Shown here piece by piece: positions 35,715 through 44,653 of a stretch of DNA of 64,000 nt (its first letter is position 1; each line of letters begins with the position of its first letter). A program made the position numbers and the translations under genes. Below the pieces are notes generated by a model. The model saw only the letters and a list, made by a program, of their open reading frames with translations. It searched no databases and was not told where the DNA came from. The stretch lies in the NCBI RefSeq assembly GCF_019749295.1, contig NZ_JACWFG010000016.1, forward strand, positions 1 to 64,000, given 5' to 3'. The stretch is from Neobacillus niacini (GTDB taxonomy: Bacteria > Bacillota > Bacilli > Bacillales > Cytobacillaceae).

Positions 35715-36320
35715 ATGATTAATGAAGTTCATACATCACAGAGGATGGTTGCCATTACATTTGATGATGGTCCAAATCCGTTATACACGCCGCAAATATT
35801 AGAGATTTTTTCAGAAGCAAAAGCAAAGGCTACTTTCTTCATGATAGGTGAACAAATGAAGAGCCACCCCGAGGTTGTAAAACAAGTTGCAGAAGGGGGT
35901 CACGAAATTGGGAATCATACTTTCAGCCATCCAAAGCTATCTCAGTTAAGCATAGATGATTGTTTAGCGGAGATTGAACAAACAGAAAAATTTGCAGTGG
36001 AGTTGGCTGGCAGGAAACCTGTTGTCTTTCGTCCTCCTTACTTTGATTATAATCAGGATACGGTTTCACTATTGCAGCAGAAGGGATATCCTATGATTGG
36101 TGCGGTAAATCTAGAGGCACAGGATTGGGAACAGCCCGGCGTGGAGCATATCTTGGGAAAATCAAGGGATGTTGTAGAAAATGGAAGCATTCTAATTTTT
36201 CATGATGGCTATGGTGACCGATCACAAACCATAGAAGCAGTGCGAATGCTTGTTTCCGAATTAATATCACAAGACTATCAGCTAGTAACCGTCAGTGAAC
36301 TATTAAAACAAGTTAAATAA
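35715..36320 (+). CDS. Polysaccharide deacetylase family protein (CE4), cytoplasmic
   Basis: 201-residue NodB-homology domain without signal peptide or membrane anchor, unusual for CE4 enzymes, which are mostly secreted. Catalytic base and metal residues are visible: D17-D18 (ITFDDGP), H68 and H72 (GNHTFSHP), R-P-P in VFRPPYFDYN, and the distal ILIFHDGYGD. ATG 35715 has AAGGAG 8 bases upstream; GTG 35706 overlaps that site. As last gene of the uxuA-aguA-axe2 operon, it may deacetylate imported xylo-oligosaccharides alongside Axe2; a chito-oligosaccharide substrate cannot be excluded. Confidence 0.85.
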   Translation: MINEVHTSQRMVAITFDDGPNPLYTPQILEIFSEAKAKATFFMIGEQMKSHPEVVKQVAEGGHEIGNHTFSHPKLSQLSIDDCLAEIEQTEKFAVELAGRKPVVFRPPYFDYNQDTVSLLQQKGYPMIGAVNLEAQDWEQPGVEHILGKSRDVVENGSILIFHDGYGDRSQTIEAVRMLVSELISQDYQLVTVSELLKQVK

Positions 36321-36331
36321 TCGTTAGTTAG

Positions 36332-36373
36332 AGGAAGCTCAAATAATCTTTTTGTGCTTCCTTTTGATTTTTT
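36332..36373 (+). terminator. Terminator of the uxuA-to-CE4 operon
   Basis: AGGAAGC (36332-36338) pairs with GCTTCCT (36356-36362), followed by TTTGATTTTTT. Confidence 0.75.
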
Positions 36374-36521
36374 GCTTTCATATAATATTATTTGATAATG
36401 GGCACTCATAATAGATAACCTATTATATAATAGATATATACTGCGTATTATTTCAGAATAATAGTTGACTGAGGTGGCAGCCTCAACACAACATGAGTAT
36501 TTATTGTCTGGAGGGATTAGA

Positions 36522-37148
36522 TTGAATGGAAGTAACTCTGTAAATCGGATCTATTCAGCGACTGAATGGATTGCCAGATTTGCTTATATTAATTTATTAT
36601 GGATTGGATTTTCGTTGGTCGGTTTAATTTTTCTAGGTTTTTTTCCTGCCACGATTTCGATGTTTGCGGTCATTCGTAAATGGATAATGGGAGAAAGGGA
36701 CATACCGATATTTCGAACCTTTTGGACTACCTATAAATCGGAGTTCCTGCGCAGTAATGGGTTAGGCTTAATCGTTGCGGCAGTAGGCGGGCTTATTGTC
36801 CTAGATTTGGTTTATATGAAGAATTCTGAGAATGATCTTATGAACAGCATTCAAATCCCTCTTTACTTGTTTATGTTTGCAGTAGTCATGACCATATTTT
36901 ACTTATTTCCGGTTTATGTTCATTATGAGTTAAAACTGATGCAGGTGATTAAAAATTCATTTTTAATCATGCTCATTAATCCTCTTCAAAATCTAGTCAT
37001 GATCGCTGGTATAGCTGCCTTGCTTTTTGTGGTAAATTACATTCCAGGTTTAGGCTTCTTCTTTGGCGGCAGCCTTTGTGCAGCTATAATAATGGCATCA
37101 GGTTATCTAGCATTTAATAAAGTAGACAAAAAGAAACAGATGACATAG
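36522..37148 (+). CDS. YesL-family (DUF624) membrane protein, second copy
   Basis: 208 residues with about five membrane segments and the family stretch LGFFPATISMFAVIRKWIMGERDIP. The TTG at 36522 is chosen because GGAGGG lies 6 bases upstream; an earlier in-frame TTG at 36465 has none. It lies convergent with the MalFG-type xylo-oligosaccharide ABC genes, which such proteins usually accompany. It is only distantly similar to the copy at 26.0 kb, so the two probably serve the two different ABC systems. Confidence 0.8.
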   Translation: MNGSNSVNRIYSATEWIARFAYINLLWIGFSLVGLIFLGFFPATISMFAVIRKWIMGERDIPIFRTFWTTYKSEFLRSNGLGLIVAAVGGLIVLDLVYMKNSENDLMNSIQIPLYLFMFAVVMTIFYLFPVYVHYELKLMQVIKNSFLIMLINPLQNLVMIAGIAALLFVVNYIPGLGFFFGGSLCAAIIMASGYLAFNKVDKKKQMT

Positions 37149-37169
37149 TTTCTTAATAAGAGTTCAACT

Positions 37170-37226
37170 AAAAAGACAGATAGGAAGTGTTTCTTTAAAA
37201 GAAGAAACTCTTCTATCTGTCTTTTT
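37170..37226. terminator. Long bidirectional terminator
   Basis: AAAAAGACAGATAG ... CTATCTGTCTTTTT with an extended inner stem (GTTTCTT / GAAGAAAC region), shared by the yesL-like gene (+) and the ABC operon (-). Confidence 0.88.
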
Positions 37227-37253
37227 GCGTTTAAAAAATAATTTTTTTACTAA

Positions 37254-38147
37254 TCAGCCTTTGACTGAACCAGCTGCCATACCCTCAACAATCTTGTTAC
37301 TTAAGAATAAGAAGGTAAGCAGAATTGGTATGATACTAATTACAAGAGTTGCACCAATGGCGCCCCAATCAGTTAAATATTGACCTACAAAGTTGTTGAT
37401 TCCGACAGTTAGTGTTTTCCATTTATCAGAACTGATGAATGTGTTTACAAAGACGAATTCATTCCAGTTGTAAATCATGTTAATAATCGCAGTGGTTGAT
37501 AGTACAGGCACGGTCATTGGCAGGGTGATTTGGAAGAAGATTCGGTGAACCGAGCACCCATCCATAACTGCTGCTTCCTCAATTTCACGCGGGAACGTTC
37601 TATAAAAACCAAGCAGGATCATAATCGTTAATGGTAAGTTAAAGGTTGTGTATGACAATACAATCGATACTGGACTATCAATTAAATTCACATTGTTATA
37701 CATGTTAAACAAAGGAATGATTGTTGAATGCAGCGGTATCATGTAAGCGACTAAAAATAACCCAAGTACTAGACCACTTAGTTTCCAATGCATCCTTGTT
37801 ACGGCAAACGTTACCAGACTAGCAAGAATGGTGGTTAGGACGACTGATAGTATCGTAATCCAGACGCTGTTGAAAAAGTATAATCCAATATTTCCTGAAG
37901 TCCATGCTCTTGTATAGTTTTCCCAATTTGGATCTTGCGGTAAAGAGAAGGGAGACATTCCGAATACTTCTTGATTGGTTTTCAGTGAAAAGAAAACCAG
38001 CCATATTAATGGGTAAATCTGAATAATAGCAAATGCCCCTAATATTAGATAAAGAAATCCAAATCCGATTTTGTTCAAGTAAGATTTCTTTGTAGTTTTG
38101 GGTACGGAAAGGTTTGTTGTTACTGGTTGTGTACTAACCTTACTCAT
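37254..38147 (-). CDS. Carbohydrate ABC transporter permease, MalG type (xylo-oligosaccharide import)
   Basis: 297 residues, six membrane helices; EAA loop IEEAAVMDGCSVHRIFFQITLPM and the C-terminal EGMAAGSVKG of MalG-type (CUT1) permeases. Third gene of the binding protein-permease-permease set on the minus strand. By order with the upstream two-component genes it corresponds to xynG of the Geobacillus xynDCEFG cluster. It starts 16 bases after the MalF-type gene. No ATPase gene nearby. Confidence 0.87.
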   Translation of the reverse strand: MSKVSTQPVTTNLSVPKTTKKSYLNKIGFGFLYLILGAFAIIQIYPLIWLVFFSLKTNQEVFGMSPFSLPQDPNWENYTRAWTSGNIGLYFFNSVWITILSVVLTTILASLVTFAVTRMHWKLSGLVLGLFLVAYMIPLHSTIIPLFNMYNNVNLIDSPVSIVLSYTTFNLPLTIMILLGFYRTFPREIEEAAVMDGCSVHRIFFQITLPMTVPVLSTTAIINMIYNWNEFVFVNTFISSDKWKTLTVGINNFVGQYLTDWGAIGATLVISIIPILLTFLFLSNKIVEGMAAGSVKG

Positions 38148-38163
38148 CTTGTTTCACTCCCCC

Positions 38164-39042
38164 TTAAAATTGAACATCATCATTAGATTTCGTTAGTTTC
38201 GATGTTAACCAAGTCATGACTAGACAGATGACTAATAGGCCGAATCCAAGTGCACTACCATAACCAAAGTTATTCAATTTAAATGCTTCCTTGTACATGT
38301 AAGAGGCCATTACTTCACTTGCACCGTTTGGTCCTCCGCCGGTCATTACATAAATCAAGTCAAAATATTTCAATGATCCAACTACTGCCAGCATAATCGT
38401 TACTTTAAATATGCCAGAAATAAGCGGCAGTTTAATTCTAAACGCAATTTGTAATGCATTAGCTCCATCAATTTTTGCAGCTTCGATTACTTCATCTGGT
38501 ACATTTTTTAATGCTGCGTAATAAATAAGAATATAAAATCCTGCATATTGCCAGATAACTGGAATGAAAATGGAATAAAGAGCGATTTCTGGATCCGCTA
38601 ACCATAATGGTGTATTTTCCACGCCAAAGATTTCAAGTAATCTGTTGGCCATTCCGTTATTTGGATCAAAAATCTTCATCCAAAGCTGGGCAATCGCAAC
38701 TGATGATAAGAGCATTGGAATTAAATAAATCTTACGTAATAAATCAGAACCTTTAATTTTGCTGGCTAGAACAAGTGAAATCCCTAAGTATAGCAGCAAA
38801 CTAACTGCGGAGAAAATGGCTAATTGAAAAGAATGCCAAGTACTTGTCCAGAAAACTTTATCCTGAACCAGGGTTACATAATTCTCTAACCCAATAAACT
38901 TCATCTCTCCAATTCCGTCCCAATCCATGAGACCGTAATAACCTGATAATGTAATAGGAATATAGATAAGGACTAAAATGAGAAGTAAAGCCGGGAGAGT
39001 ATAAAGGGTGATAACGAATTTATTCGACATAACATTTTTCAT
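38164..39042 (-). CDS. Carbohydrate ABC transporter permease, MalF type
   Basis: 292 residues, six membrane helices; EAA loop VIEAAKIDGANALQIAFRIKLPL and MTGGGPNGASEVMASYMY typical of MalF/UgpA permeases. Pairs with the MalG-type permease. It corresponds to xynF of the Geobacillus cluster by position. A hairpin (39072-39103) lies between it and the binding-protein gene. Confidence 0.87.
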   Translation of the reverse strand: MKNVMSNKFVITLYTLPALLLILVLIYIPITLSGYYGLMDWDGIGEMKFIGLENYVTLVQDKVFWTSTWHSFQLAIFSAVSLLLYLGISLVLASKIKGSDLLRKIYLIPMLLSSVAIAQLWMKIFDPNNGMANRLLEIFGVENTPLWLADPEIALYSIFIPVIWQYAGFYILIYYAALKNVPDEVIEAAKIDGANALQIAFRIKLPLISGIFKVTIMLAVVGSLKYFDLIYVMTGGGPNGASEVMASYMYKEAFKLNNFGYGSALGFGLLVICLVMTWLTSKLTKSNDDVQF

Positions 39043-39071
39043 GTTGGTTCGTCCCCTACCTTTCTATAAAG

Positions 39072-39103
39072 AAGAGGACATATTTTTATCAATATGCCCT
39101 CTT
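39072..39103 (-). other. Intercistronic hairpin behind the binding-protein gene
   Basis: AAGAGG-a-CATAT (39072-39083) pairs with ATATG-c-CCTCTT (39092-39103), one mismatch. No T run follows on the minus strand, so it probably protects the upstream mRNA end or attenuates transcription, giving more binding protein than permease. Confidence 0.55.
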
Positions 39104-39114
39104 ATAAAGCATGA

Positions 39115-40425
39115 TTATTTCTCAGAAGCAAGAGCCTCTTCTTGTGCTTTTGTAAACTCTTTAGGTGTTGATTGTCCGCCAAATAATGCTTGAATCTGAT
39201 TTAAGTGCACATCAGCAACGCCAGCAGACATTTGAACATCCGCATAAAGTGTAATATTTGTAGCATTTCCTAAGTCATTAAGAATGTCAATGTACATTTG
39301 TGCAAGATCGCTGCCGGATGTATCAACAGTTGTTGCAGGAATCACACCAGCTTCAACAACGGAACGTTTGCCCCATTCATCAACTAAGTAAGAAATAAAT
39401 TGTTTCGCTTCATCTTTTACTTTAGATTGTTCAGATGCGAATAAAGCGACTCCAGGTCCTCCTACAAAGCTATCAATGTTGCCTTTTCCACCTTCATAAG
39501 CTGGAAACTTGAAGTAACCGACTTTGTCTTTAAATTTCTGGTCAACATCTGGGCTAGTGGTATAGTTTGGTAATTCCCAAGTGCCCATAATGTACATGGC
39601 AGCTTGCTCATTCATAAAGTAACCTTTTGCTTCATCGTTTGAAAGTCCGTTAAATCCTTTAACAAATGCATCCATGTCAACAAGTTTTGTAATTTCTTCA
39701 GCTGCTTTAACTAAAGCCGGATCTTCAAAACTGCCGGTACGATTAATTGCATTATTTAATGTTTCAGGGCCGCCGATACGGTCTGCAAGGTACATATACC
39801 ACATAGAGCCAGTCCAGCGGTCTTTGTTTCCAACTGTGATTGGTGTAACATCGTTATCAGAAAGTGTTTTAACAACTTTTAAAAACTCATCATATGTTTT
39901 TGGAACTTCTAAGTCATACTTCTTAAAAATTTCTTTGTTGTAATACACTGGAGCAATATTTAATTCAAGAGGTATAGCGTATGGCTTTTGGTCAACTGAA
40001 AATGCATCAAGTGTACCAGCAACGAACTTGTCTTCTTGGACAATATCATCTAATGGTGCAAACATATTTCCTTCAACGAAAGGTTTCATATATCCAGCAG
40101 CCCAAGTAATCCCAATGTCTGGAAGCTCATTTGAAGCGGATAATACCTTTATTTTTTCTTTGTATTGTTCATTTCCTAATATTTCTGTTTGAATATCGAT
40201 ATCGGGATGCTCTTTTTCATACGTTTTGATAATGTCATCCACAATTGTATACTGAGCTTTTGCACTTCCTTCAGGCCATAAATGCATCATTTTTACAACT
40301 GTTTTGTCACCGCTCGACTTACTTGTATCTTCAGATTTACTAGATGATGATGAACAGCCGCCTAATACAAGACCACCCATTAATGCCAAAGATAACGCAG
40401 CGGTAACCGCTTTCTTTTTCAACAT
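39115..40425 (-). CDS. Extracellular sugar-binding lipoprotein, MalE-like
   Basis: 436 residues. Signal peptide with lipobox LGGC; C24 is the lipidated cysteine, followed by a serine-rich linker. Family 1 binding protein with the PYAIPLELNIAPVYYNKEIFKKYDLEVPKTYDEFL region. Probably binds xylo-oligosaccharides and corresponds to xynE of the Geobacillus xynDCEFG cluster. First gene of the ABC operon, directly downstream of the response-regulator gene; a cre-like site lies about 110 bases before its start. No XylR-type operator is visible here. Confidence 0.88.
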   Translation of the reverse strand: MLKKKAVTAALSLALMGGLVLGGCSSSSSKSEDTSKSSGDKTVVKMMHLWPEGSAKAQYTIVDDIIKTYEKEHPDIDIQTEILGNEQYKEKIKVLSASNELPDIGITWAAGYMKPFVEGNMFAPLDDIVQEDKFVAGTLDAFSVDQKPYAIPLELNIAPVYYNKEIFKKYDLEVPKTYDEFLKVVKTLSDNDVTPITVGNKDRWTGSMWYMYLADRIGGPETLNNAINRTGSFEDPALVKAAEEITKLVDMDAFVKGFNGLSNDEAKGYFMNEQAAMYIMGTWELPNYTTSPDVDQKFKDKVGYFKFPAYEGGKGNIDSFVGGPGVALFASEQSKVKDEAKQFISYLVDEWGKRSVVEAGVIPATTVDTSGSDLAQMYIDILNDLGNATNITLYADVQMSAGVADVHLNQIQALFGGQSTPKEFTKAQEEALASEK

Positions 40426-40533
40426 ACTAAAACCCCCTTGATTGTTTTTATTTATTTATATCTAACAATTAAAGTTTACCACCTTAGACATAATCAAAAT
40501 AGGTAACAAAGATTAGGGAAAATACCATCATTT

Positions 40534-41319
40534 TTAGAAAACGCTATCATTGCTCGTCTTTCGATAGATACTAGGTGTTATACCTTCAATTTCCTTAAAG
40601 ATTTTAATGAAGTATTTAGATGTTTTATAGCCAACTTCTTCAGCGATTTCATTTATTGGCAGATTGGTTGAAATCACTAATTCCTTTGCTCGCTGAATTC
40701 TTCGTCTAGTTATATATTCACTAAAATTTAGATTAGCCTGCTCCTTAAACAACACGCTGAAATAACTCGGATTCAAATGAACGTGGGCAGCTATGTCTTT
40801 GAGGGTCAATTCTTCCTTTAGATGCTGGTCAATATAGGCAATGGCTTTGCGAATAGGATCTTTGGTCGAATCTATTTTGTTGTTGGTATCGGCTATTCTT
40901 TTATCCACTACCCTTTCAATCATTCCTGCTCTTACTTGTTTCTCCATAACCTTAACAGCCTCATCAACAGCCTCAATCAACTTCTTTTTACCTATGGGCT
41001 TTAAAAGATAATTCACTACACCAAGCCTTAAGGCTTCCTGGGCATACTCAAACTCGGAGTAGGCGGAAATAACAATTACCACAGATGAGATCCCTTTTTC
41101 CTTCAAGTTTTTAAGCAGTTGTAATCCAGTCATTTCAGGCATTCTGATATCAGAAAGCAAAATATGAATCTTTCTTTCCTCAGCAATCTCCATAACCTCC
41201 TCACCGCTTTCAGCAGTGAGGATAGTAAATTCTCCATTATTCCAACTTTCTAATGTTCTCTGCAAACCTTGCCTGGTTCTTGGTTCATCGTCAACTATTA
41301 CGATATTTTTAGTAATCAA
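40534..41319 (-). CDS. Response regulator, AraC-type output (XynC/YesN-like)
   Basis: About 261 residues from the TTG at 41319. The receiver domain (1-120) has acidic pocket DDE (10-12), phospho-acceptor D57 (LLSDIRMPEMTG) and K in YLLKPIGKKKL. The AraC DNA-binding domain has two helix-turn-helices (about 160-255), with LTLKDIAAHVHLNPSYFSVLFKEQ and NEIAEEVGYKTSKYFIKIFKE. The TTG is preferred because GGAGGAG lies just upstream and it begins 2 bases after the kinase stop; ATG at 41334 or 41370 would overlap the kinase gene. It probably activates the adjacent ABC operon upon sensing external oligosaccharides, as XynC is thought to do in Geobacillus. Confidence 0.85.
   Translation of the reverse strand: MITKNIVIVDDEPRTRQGLQRTLESWNNGEFTILTAESGEEVMEIAEERKIHILLSDIRMPEMTGLQLLKNLKEKGISSVVIVISAYSEFEYAQEALRLGVVNYLLKPIGKKKLIEAVDEAVKVMEKQVRAGMIERVVDKRIADTNNKIDSTKDPIRKAIAYIDQHLKEELTLKDIAAHVHLNPSYFSVLFKEQANLNFSEYITRRRIQRAKELVISTNLPINEIAEEVGYKTSKYFIKIFKEIEGITPSIYRKTSNDSVF
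40535..40550 (-). promoter_or_regulatory. cre-like site upstream of the MalE-like gene
   Basis: TAGAAAACGCTATCAT fits the 16-base cre consensus WTGNAANCGNWNNCWW except for one base (A in place of T at position 2). It overlaps the 3' end of the response-regulator gene and precedes the binding-protein gene. Confidence 0.4.
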
Positions 41320-41320
41320 A

Positions 41321-43063
41321 TTATTCTCCTCCATCAATCGGTATTTCAAATGATATTTGTGTTCCGACATTTACCTTACTCTCAATCATAAGGTCAAAAT
41401 CTATGATTTCTTTGTAATACAATTTTAAGCGCTTGTACACATTGGAAATGGCCATTCCTTTACCATTCACTGAGGATGTGCCGCCAGTTTTCATTGATTG
41501 AATAATCCACTCCAGCCGCTCTTTATCCATTCCAGGACCATCATCTTGAACACAGATGGAAATCCATTCTTTGCCTTCTCGGGTTACAGGTTCCACCGTT
41601 ACTGAAATAAGACAATCTCCAGCTTTGTTGCCAGCTCCATGTAAAATTGCATTTTCTACTAAAGGCTGAATAATTAATTTAGGTACTCTAACAAACGCAT
41701 ATTCTGAGGGGACAGAGACATGCCATTGTAATCTGTCACCAAAGCGCATTTTCATAATTTCCATATAGTCGGCAATATGCTTGATTTCGTCTTTCAAAAA
41801 CACCCAATCATCATCGGTTTCTTTTGTTATGGTATAACGAAATAAATTGGACATGGCCAGGACAAGTTCAGACAATTCTTCTTCATCCTTTTCTTCAAGC
41901 GACCAATGAAGCGCATCCAATGTATTGAAGAGAAAATGTGGATTAATTTGCGCCTGAAGGGCTTTCAATTCACTGCGGCTCCGTAAAATCTCTTTTTGAT
42001 AAACCATCTGAATTAAATGATTGGTTTCTTTTACAAGCTGATTATACGTACTGTTTAATTCATTAATTTCATTTATGGAAGAAACACTTGGATTCAATGT
42101 TAAAGAACCTTCTCCCGCATGCTGCATGGTTTTCGTTAATTTAATGATTGGTCTTGTAATGATTGTTGAAAGGAATAAGGCGCTAATTGTAAAAATAAGA
42201 GCACCAAAAACTCCCGATAAGATAATTCCAGTCCGGATCCCAGACATACCTTCTGTTAGTTCACTTACAGGGGTTAAAATTAGCACGGTCCAACCTGTTA
42301 GTTTGGATAATTGCCTTGTTACCATATAATCTTGCTGATTTAGTTGAACGATGTTTTCATTGTTTTCAATAATATCTGTTATGTCTCCATTATAATTTTG
42401 GATAATGGGCTTTTGATCTTGATCTAGAAGAATAGAGTACTGACTGTTTTCATATATCTCATTTGCAAATGTAAAATGATTACGATTTATACTAATTAAC
42501 AGATAACCGCCATTCTTGTATTGTTTCTCTATTAAATTTATACTGCGGATGGCAAGAAAGTAGTTTCTATCATTTGGATCCTCACCTATCCAAACCATTC
42601 TTCCTCTAGCTTTATTTGCTTCATTAATCCATTTTTTGTCAATACGGTTCAATAAAGAGTCTTCATCAAGAGGGAGAACACGCTGTTGTTTTCCTGCAAA
42701 GAGCTGAAAGGAAAAGATTCCATATGTGTTCCCCATAATTCTGTTAATATGTCCCATTAAACGTTGACGGTCACTAAAAGATACGTCTTTTCGATTATGG
42801 ACAGCAGTTAAAACTCGTTGAACCTCTTCGTCTGTTATCACAAGCTTTGAAGACATGTTAATTTGTTCGTAAAGTGATTCTATTCGGCCATTTGCTTCAA
42901 TGGCCACTTGTTGTATTTGTTTTTCAGCATTATTTTTTAATAAAGAAGAAACCTGTTTCAATGTAAGAAGACTTACAATCAATAGAACAATGATCATAAA
43001 GAATAAGAAGATAAATAAAATTTGGTTCCGAAGGGTATTCCATCTTTTTAGCAGATTTAACAT
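41321..43063 (-). CDS. Sensor histidine kinase (XynD/YesM-like)
   Basis: 580 residues. Membrane helix at about 15-36, extracellular sensor region (about 37-275), second helix (about 277-300), HAMP (about 300-352), His_kinase domain with phospho-acceptor H376 (AQINPHFLFNTLDALHW), N-box N471 (PLVENAILHG) and ATP-lid DDGPGM near 497. YesM-type kinases pair with AraC-type regulators and sit next to CUT1 transporters. Minus-strand AAAGG precedes the ATG. Right-hand edge of the hemicellulose island; darA, the first housekeeping gene, lies 222 bases away on the other strand. Confidence 0.9.
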   Translation of the reverse strand: MLNLLKRWNTLRNQILFIFLFFMIIVLLIVSLLTLKQVSSLLKNNAEKQIQQVAIEANGRIESLYEQINMSSKLVITDEEVQRVLTAVHNRKDVSFSDRQRLMGHINRIMGNTYGIFSFQLFAGKQQRVLPLDEDSLLNRIDKKWINEANKARGRMVWIGEDPNDRNYFLAIRSINLIEKQYKNGGYLLISINRNHFTFANEIYENSQYSILLDQDQKPIIQNYNGDITDIIENNENIVQLNQQDYMVTRQLSKLTGWTVLILTPVSELTEGMSGIRTGIILSGVFGALIFTISALFLSTIITRPIIKLTKTMQHAGEGSLTLNPSVSSINEINELNSTYNQLVKETNHLIQMVYQKEILRSRSELKALQAQINPHFLFNTLDALHWSLEEKDEEELSELVLAMSNLFRYTITKETDDDWVFLKDEIKHIADYMEIMKMRFGDRLQWHVSVPSEYAFVRVPKLIIQPLVENAILHGAGNKAGDCLISVTVEPVTREGKEWISICVQDDGPGMDKERLEWIIQSMKTGGTSSVNGKGMAISNVYKRLKLYYKEIIDFDLMIESKVNVGTQISFEIPIDGGE

Positions 43064-43285
43064 TGATTGTTCGCCTTTCTTTAGTAGGATAATACCTTAT
43101 TATATTATATAACTTGTTCGCTGTAATCGTTGTCTTTTTGGGATTATGTAGTATTTCCTAGTTTTGTGGGGAGGTGTTTTCAGACAACTTTCAAAACACC
43201 CAGCTGTCGAATATCAATGTACCAAGGACAAATACCTGTTATAATAAAGAAAAGAAATGAAATGTTAATGAAGGGGTTGGTAGAG

Positions 43286-43615
43286 ATGAAACTTATCATC
43301 GCTGTTGTTCAGGATCAAGATAGCAACCGGTTATCAAAAGCACTGGTTGACAATAACTTTAGAGCGACAAAGCTGGCAACTACTGGCGGCTTTTTGAAAT
43401 CTGGCAATACCACCTTTATGATTGGGACAGAGGATATTCGTGTGGACCGCGCATTGCAAATCATTAAAGATAACTGTAAATCACGAGATCAATTAGTGGC
43501 ACCAGTTTCTCCGATGGGAGGAAATGCAGACTCCTTCGTACCATATCCTGTTGAAGTTGAGGTTGGCGGTGCTACCGTATTTGTTCTGCCGATTGAACAA
43601 TATATGCATTTTTAA
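43286..43615 (+). CDS. darA: Cyclic di-AMP receptor DarA (YaaQ, PII-like)
   Basis: 109 residues, same length as B. subtilis DarA. Ferredoxin-like PII fold: KLIIAVVQDQDSNRLSKALVDNNFRATKLATTGGFLKSGNTTFMIG contains the c-di-AMP-contacting T/GGF loop; C-terminal VFVLPIEQYMHF. Role: binds c-di-AMP; downstream target not settled. ATG 43286 with AAGGGG upstream is used; longer in-frame starts reach into intergenic sequence. In B. subtilis yaaR follows; here holB follows after 24 bases, so yaaR is missing. Confidence 0.95.
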   Translation: MKLIIAVVQDQDSNRLSKALVDNNFRATKLATTGGFLKSGNTTFMIGTEDIRVDRALQIIKDNCKSRDQLVAPVSPMGGNADSFVPYPVEVEVGGATVFVLPIEQYMHF

Positions 43616-43639
43616 ATCAATACTATTTGTAAGTGAGTG

Positions 43640-44653
43640 ATGAACTTGATAAAAACATGGGATCAACTAGAAGAGCTGCAGCCTGCCGTGCTAAAAATGT
43701 TAAAGAACAGTTTGTTGAAGAACCGAGTAGCCCATGCCTATTTATTCGAGGGAATCAGAGGGACTGGGAAAAAAGAAATTGCTATATTAATCACAAAAGC
43801 ATTATTTTGTGATTCCTTAATAGATGGCTTCAAACCATGTGAGACATGTCATAATTGCCGGCGTATTAATAGCGGTAATCACCCTGATGTTCATAAGGTG
43901 GAGCCCGACGGGTTATCGATAAAAAAACAACAAATTCAAGACCTTCAAGCAGAGTTTTCTAAAAAAGGGGTAGAGTCACAAAGAAAAGTTTATATGATTA
44001 GTGATGCTGATAAAATGAGTGTAAGTGCAGCAAATAGTCTGCTGAAGTTTCTAGAAGAACCAAGTTCACAAACAACTGCTTTTCTATTAACGGAGCAGCT
44101 TCAGCAGCTGTTACCTACAATTCTTTCCCGGTGCCAAATTTTATCATTTAAACCATTATCTCCACAAACCATGATTAATCAACTGATTGAAAATGGCGTT
44201 AACCCAATGAAAGCACCACTTTTGGCACAGTTGACCAATAGTCTAGAAGAAGCGTATACACTAAATGTCGATGATTGGTTTGCACAAGCCCAAAAAATAG
44301 TGTTAAAATTATATGAGGTGTTGAAAAAAAATCCTTTAGAAGCAATGGTCACACTTCAAGGGGATTGGTTCTCACACTTTAAAGAGAAAGAACAGATTAA
44401 TCGTGGTTTAGATCTTTTACTTCTTATTTTTAAGGATTTATTATATATACAATTAGATAAACAGGAGCAAATCGTCTTTAAAGCTGAAAGTGAAGTGTTA
44501 AGGCAGTATGCTCTAGAAACATCCGGACGGCGGTTATCGGATCAAATGTCGGCTATTCTCGAGGCAAAAAGGAAGCTTGCGGCCAATATGAACCCACAGC
44601 TAATGATGGAAGAGCTTGTGTTAAATTTGCAGGAGGGATCTTCATTTGTATGA
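43640..44653 (+). CDS. holB: DNA polymerase III subunit delta'
   Basis: 337 residues, clamp-loader subunit. N-terminal AAA+ domain with a P-loop-like GIRGTGKKE, zinc module CDSLIDGFKPCETCHNC, and SRC motif ILSRCQIL. It works with DnaX and HolA to load the sliding clamp. I use ATG 43640; GTG 43637 directly before it is equally possible because the ribosome binding site is weak. Its 3' end overlaps the ricT start by 8 bases, as in related genomes. Confidence 0.95.
   Translation: MNLIKTWDQLEELQPAVLKMLKNSLLKNRVAHAYLFEGIRGTGKKEIAILITKALFCDSLIDGFKPCETCHNCRRINSGNHPDVHKVEPDGLSIKKQQIQDLQAEFSKKGVESQRKVYMISDADKMSVSAANSLLKFLEEPSSQTTAFLLTEQLQQLLPTILSRCQILSFKPLSPQTMINQLIENGVNPMKAPLLAQLTNSLEEAYTLNVDDWFAQAQKIVLKLYEVLKKNPLEAMVTLQGDWFSHFKEKEQINRGLDLLLLIFKDLLYIQLDKQEQIVFKAESEVLRQYALETSGRRLSDQMSAILEAKRKLAANMNPQLMMEELVLNLQEGSSFV

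Noticed and set aside
36466..36500. Hairpin GAGG-tggca-GCCTC before the second yesL-like gene, considered as T-box or regulator site
   Set aside because: Stem too short and no antiterminator or specifier features.
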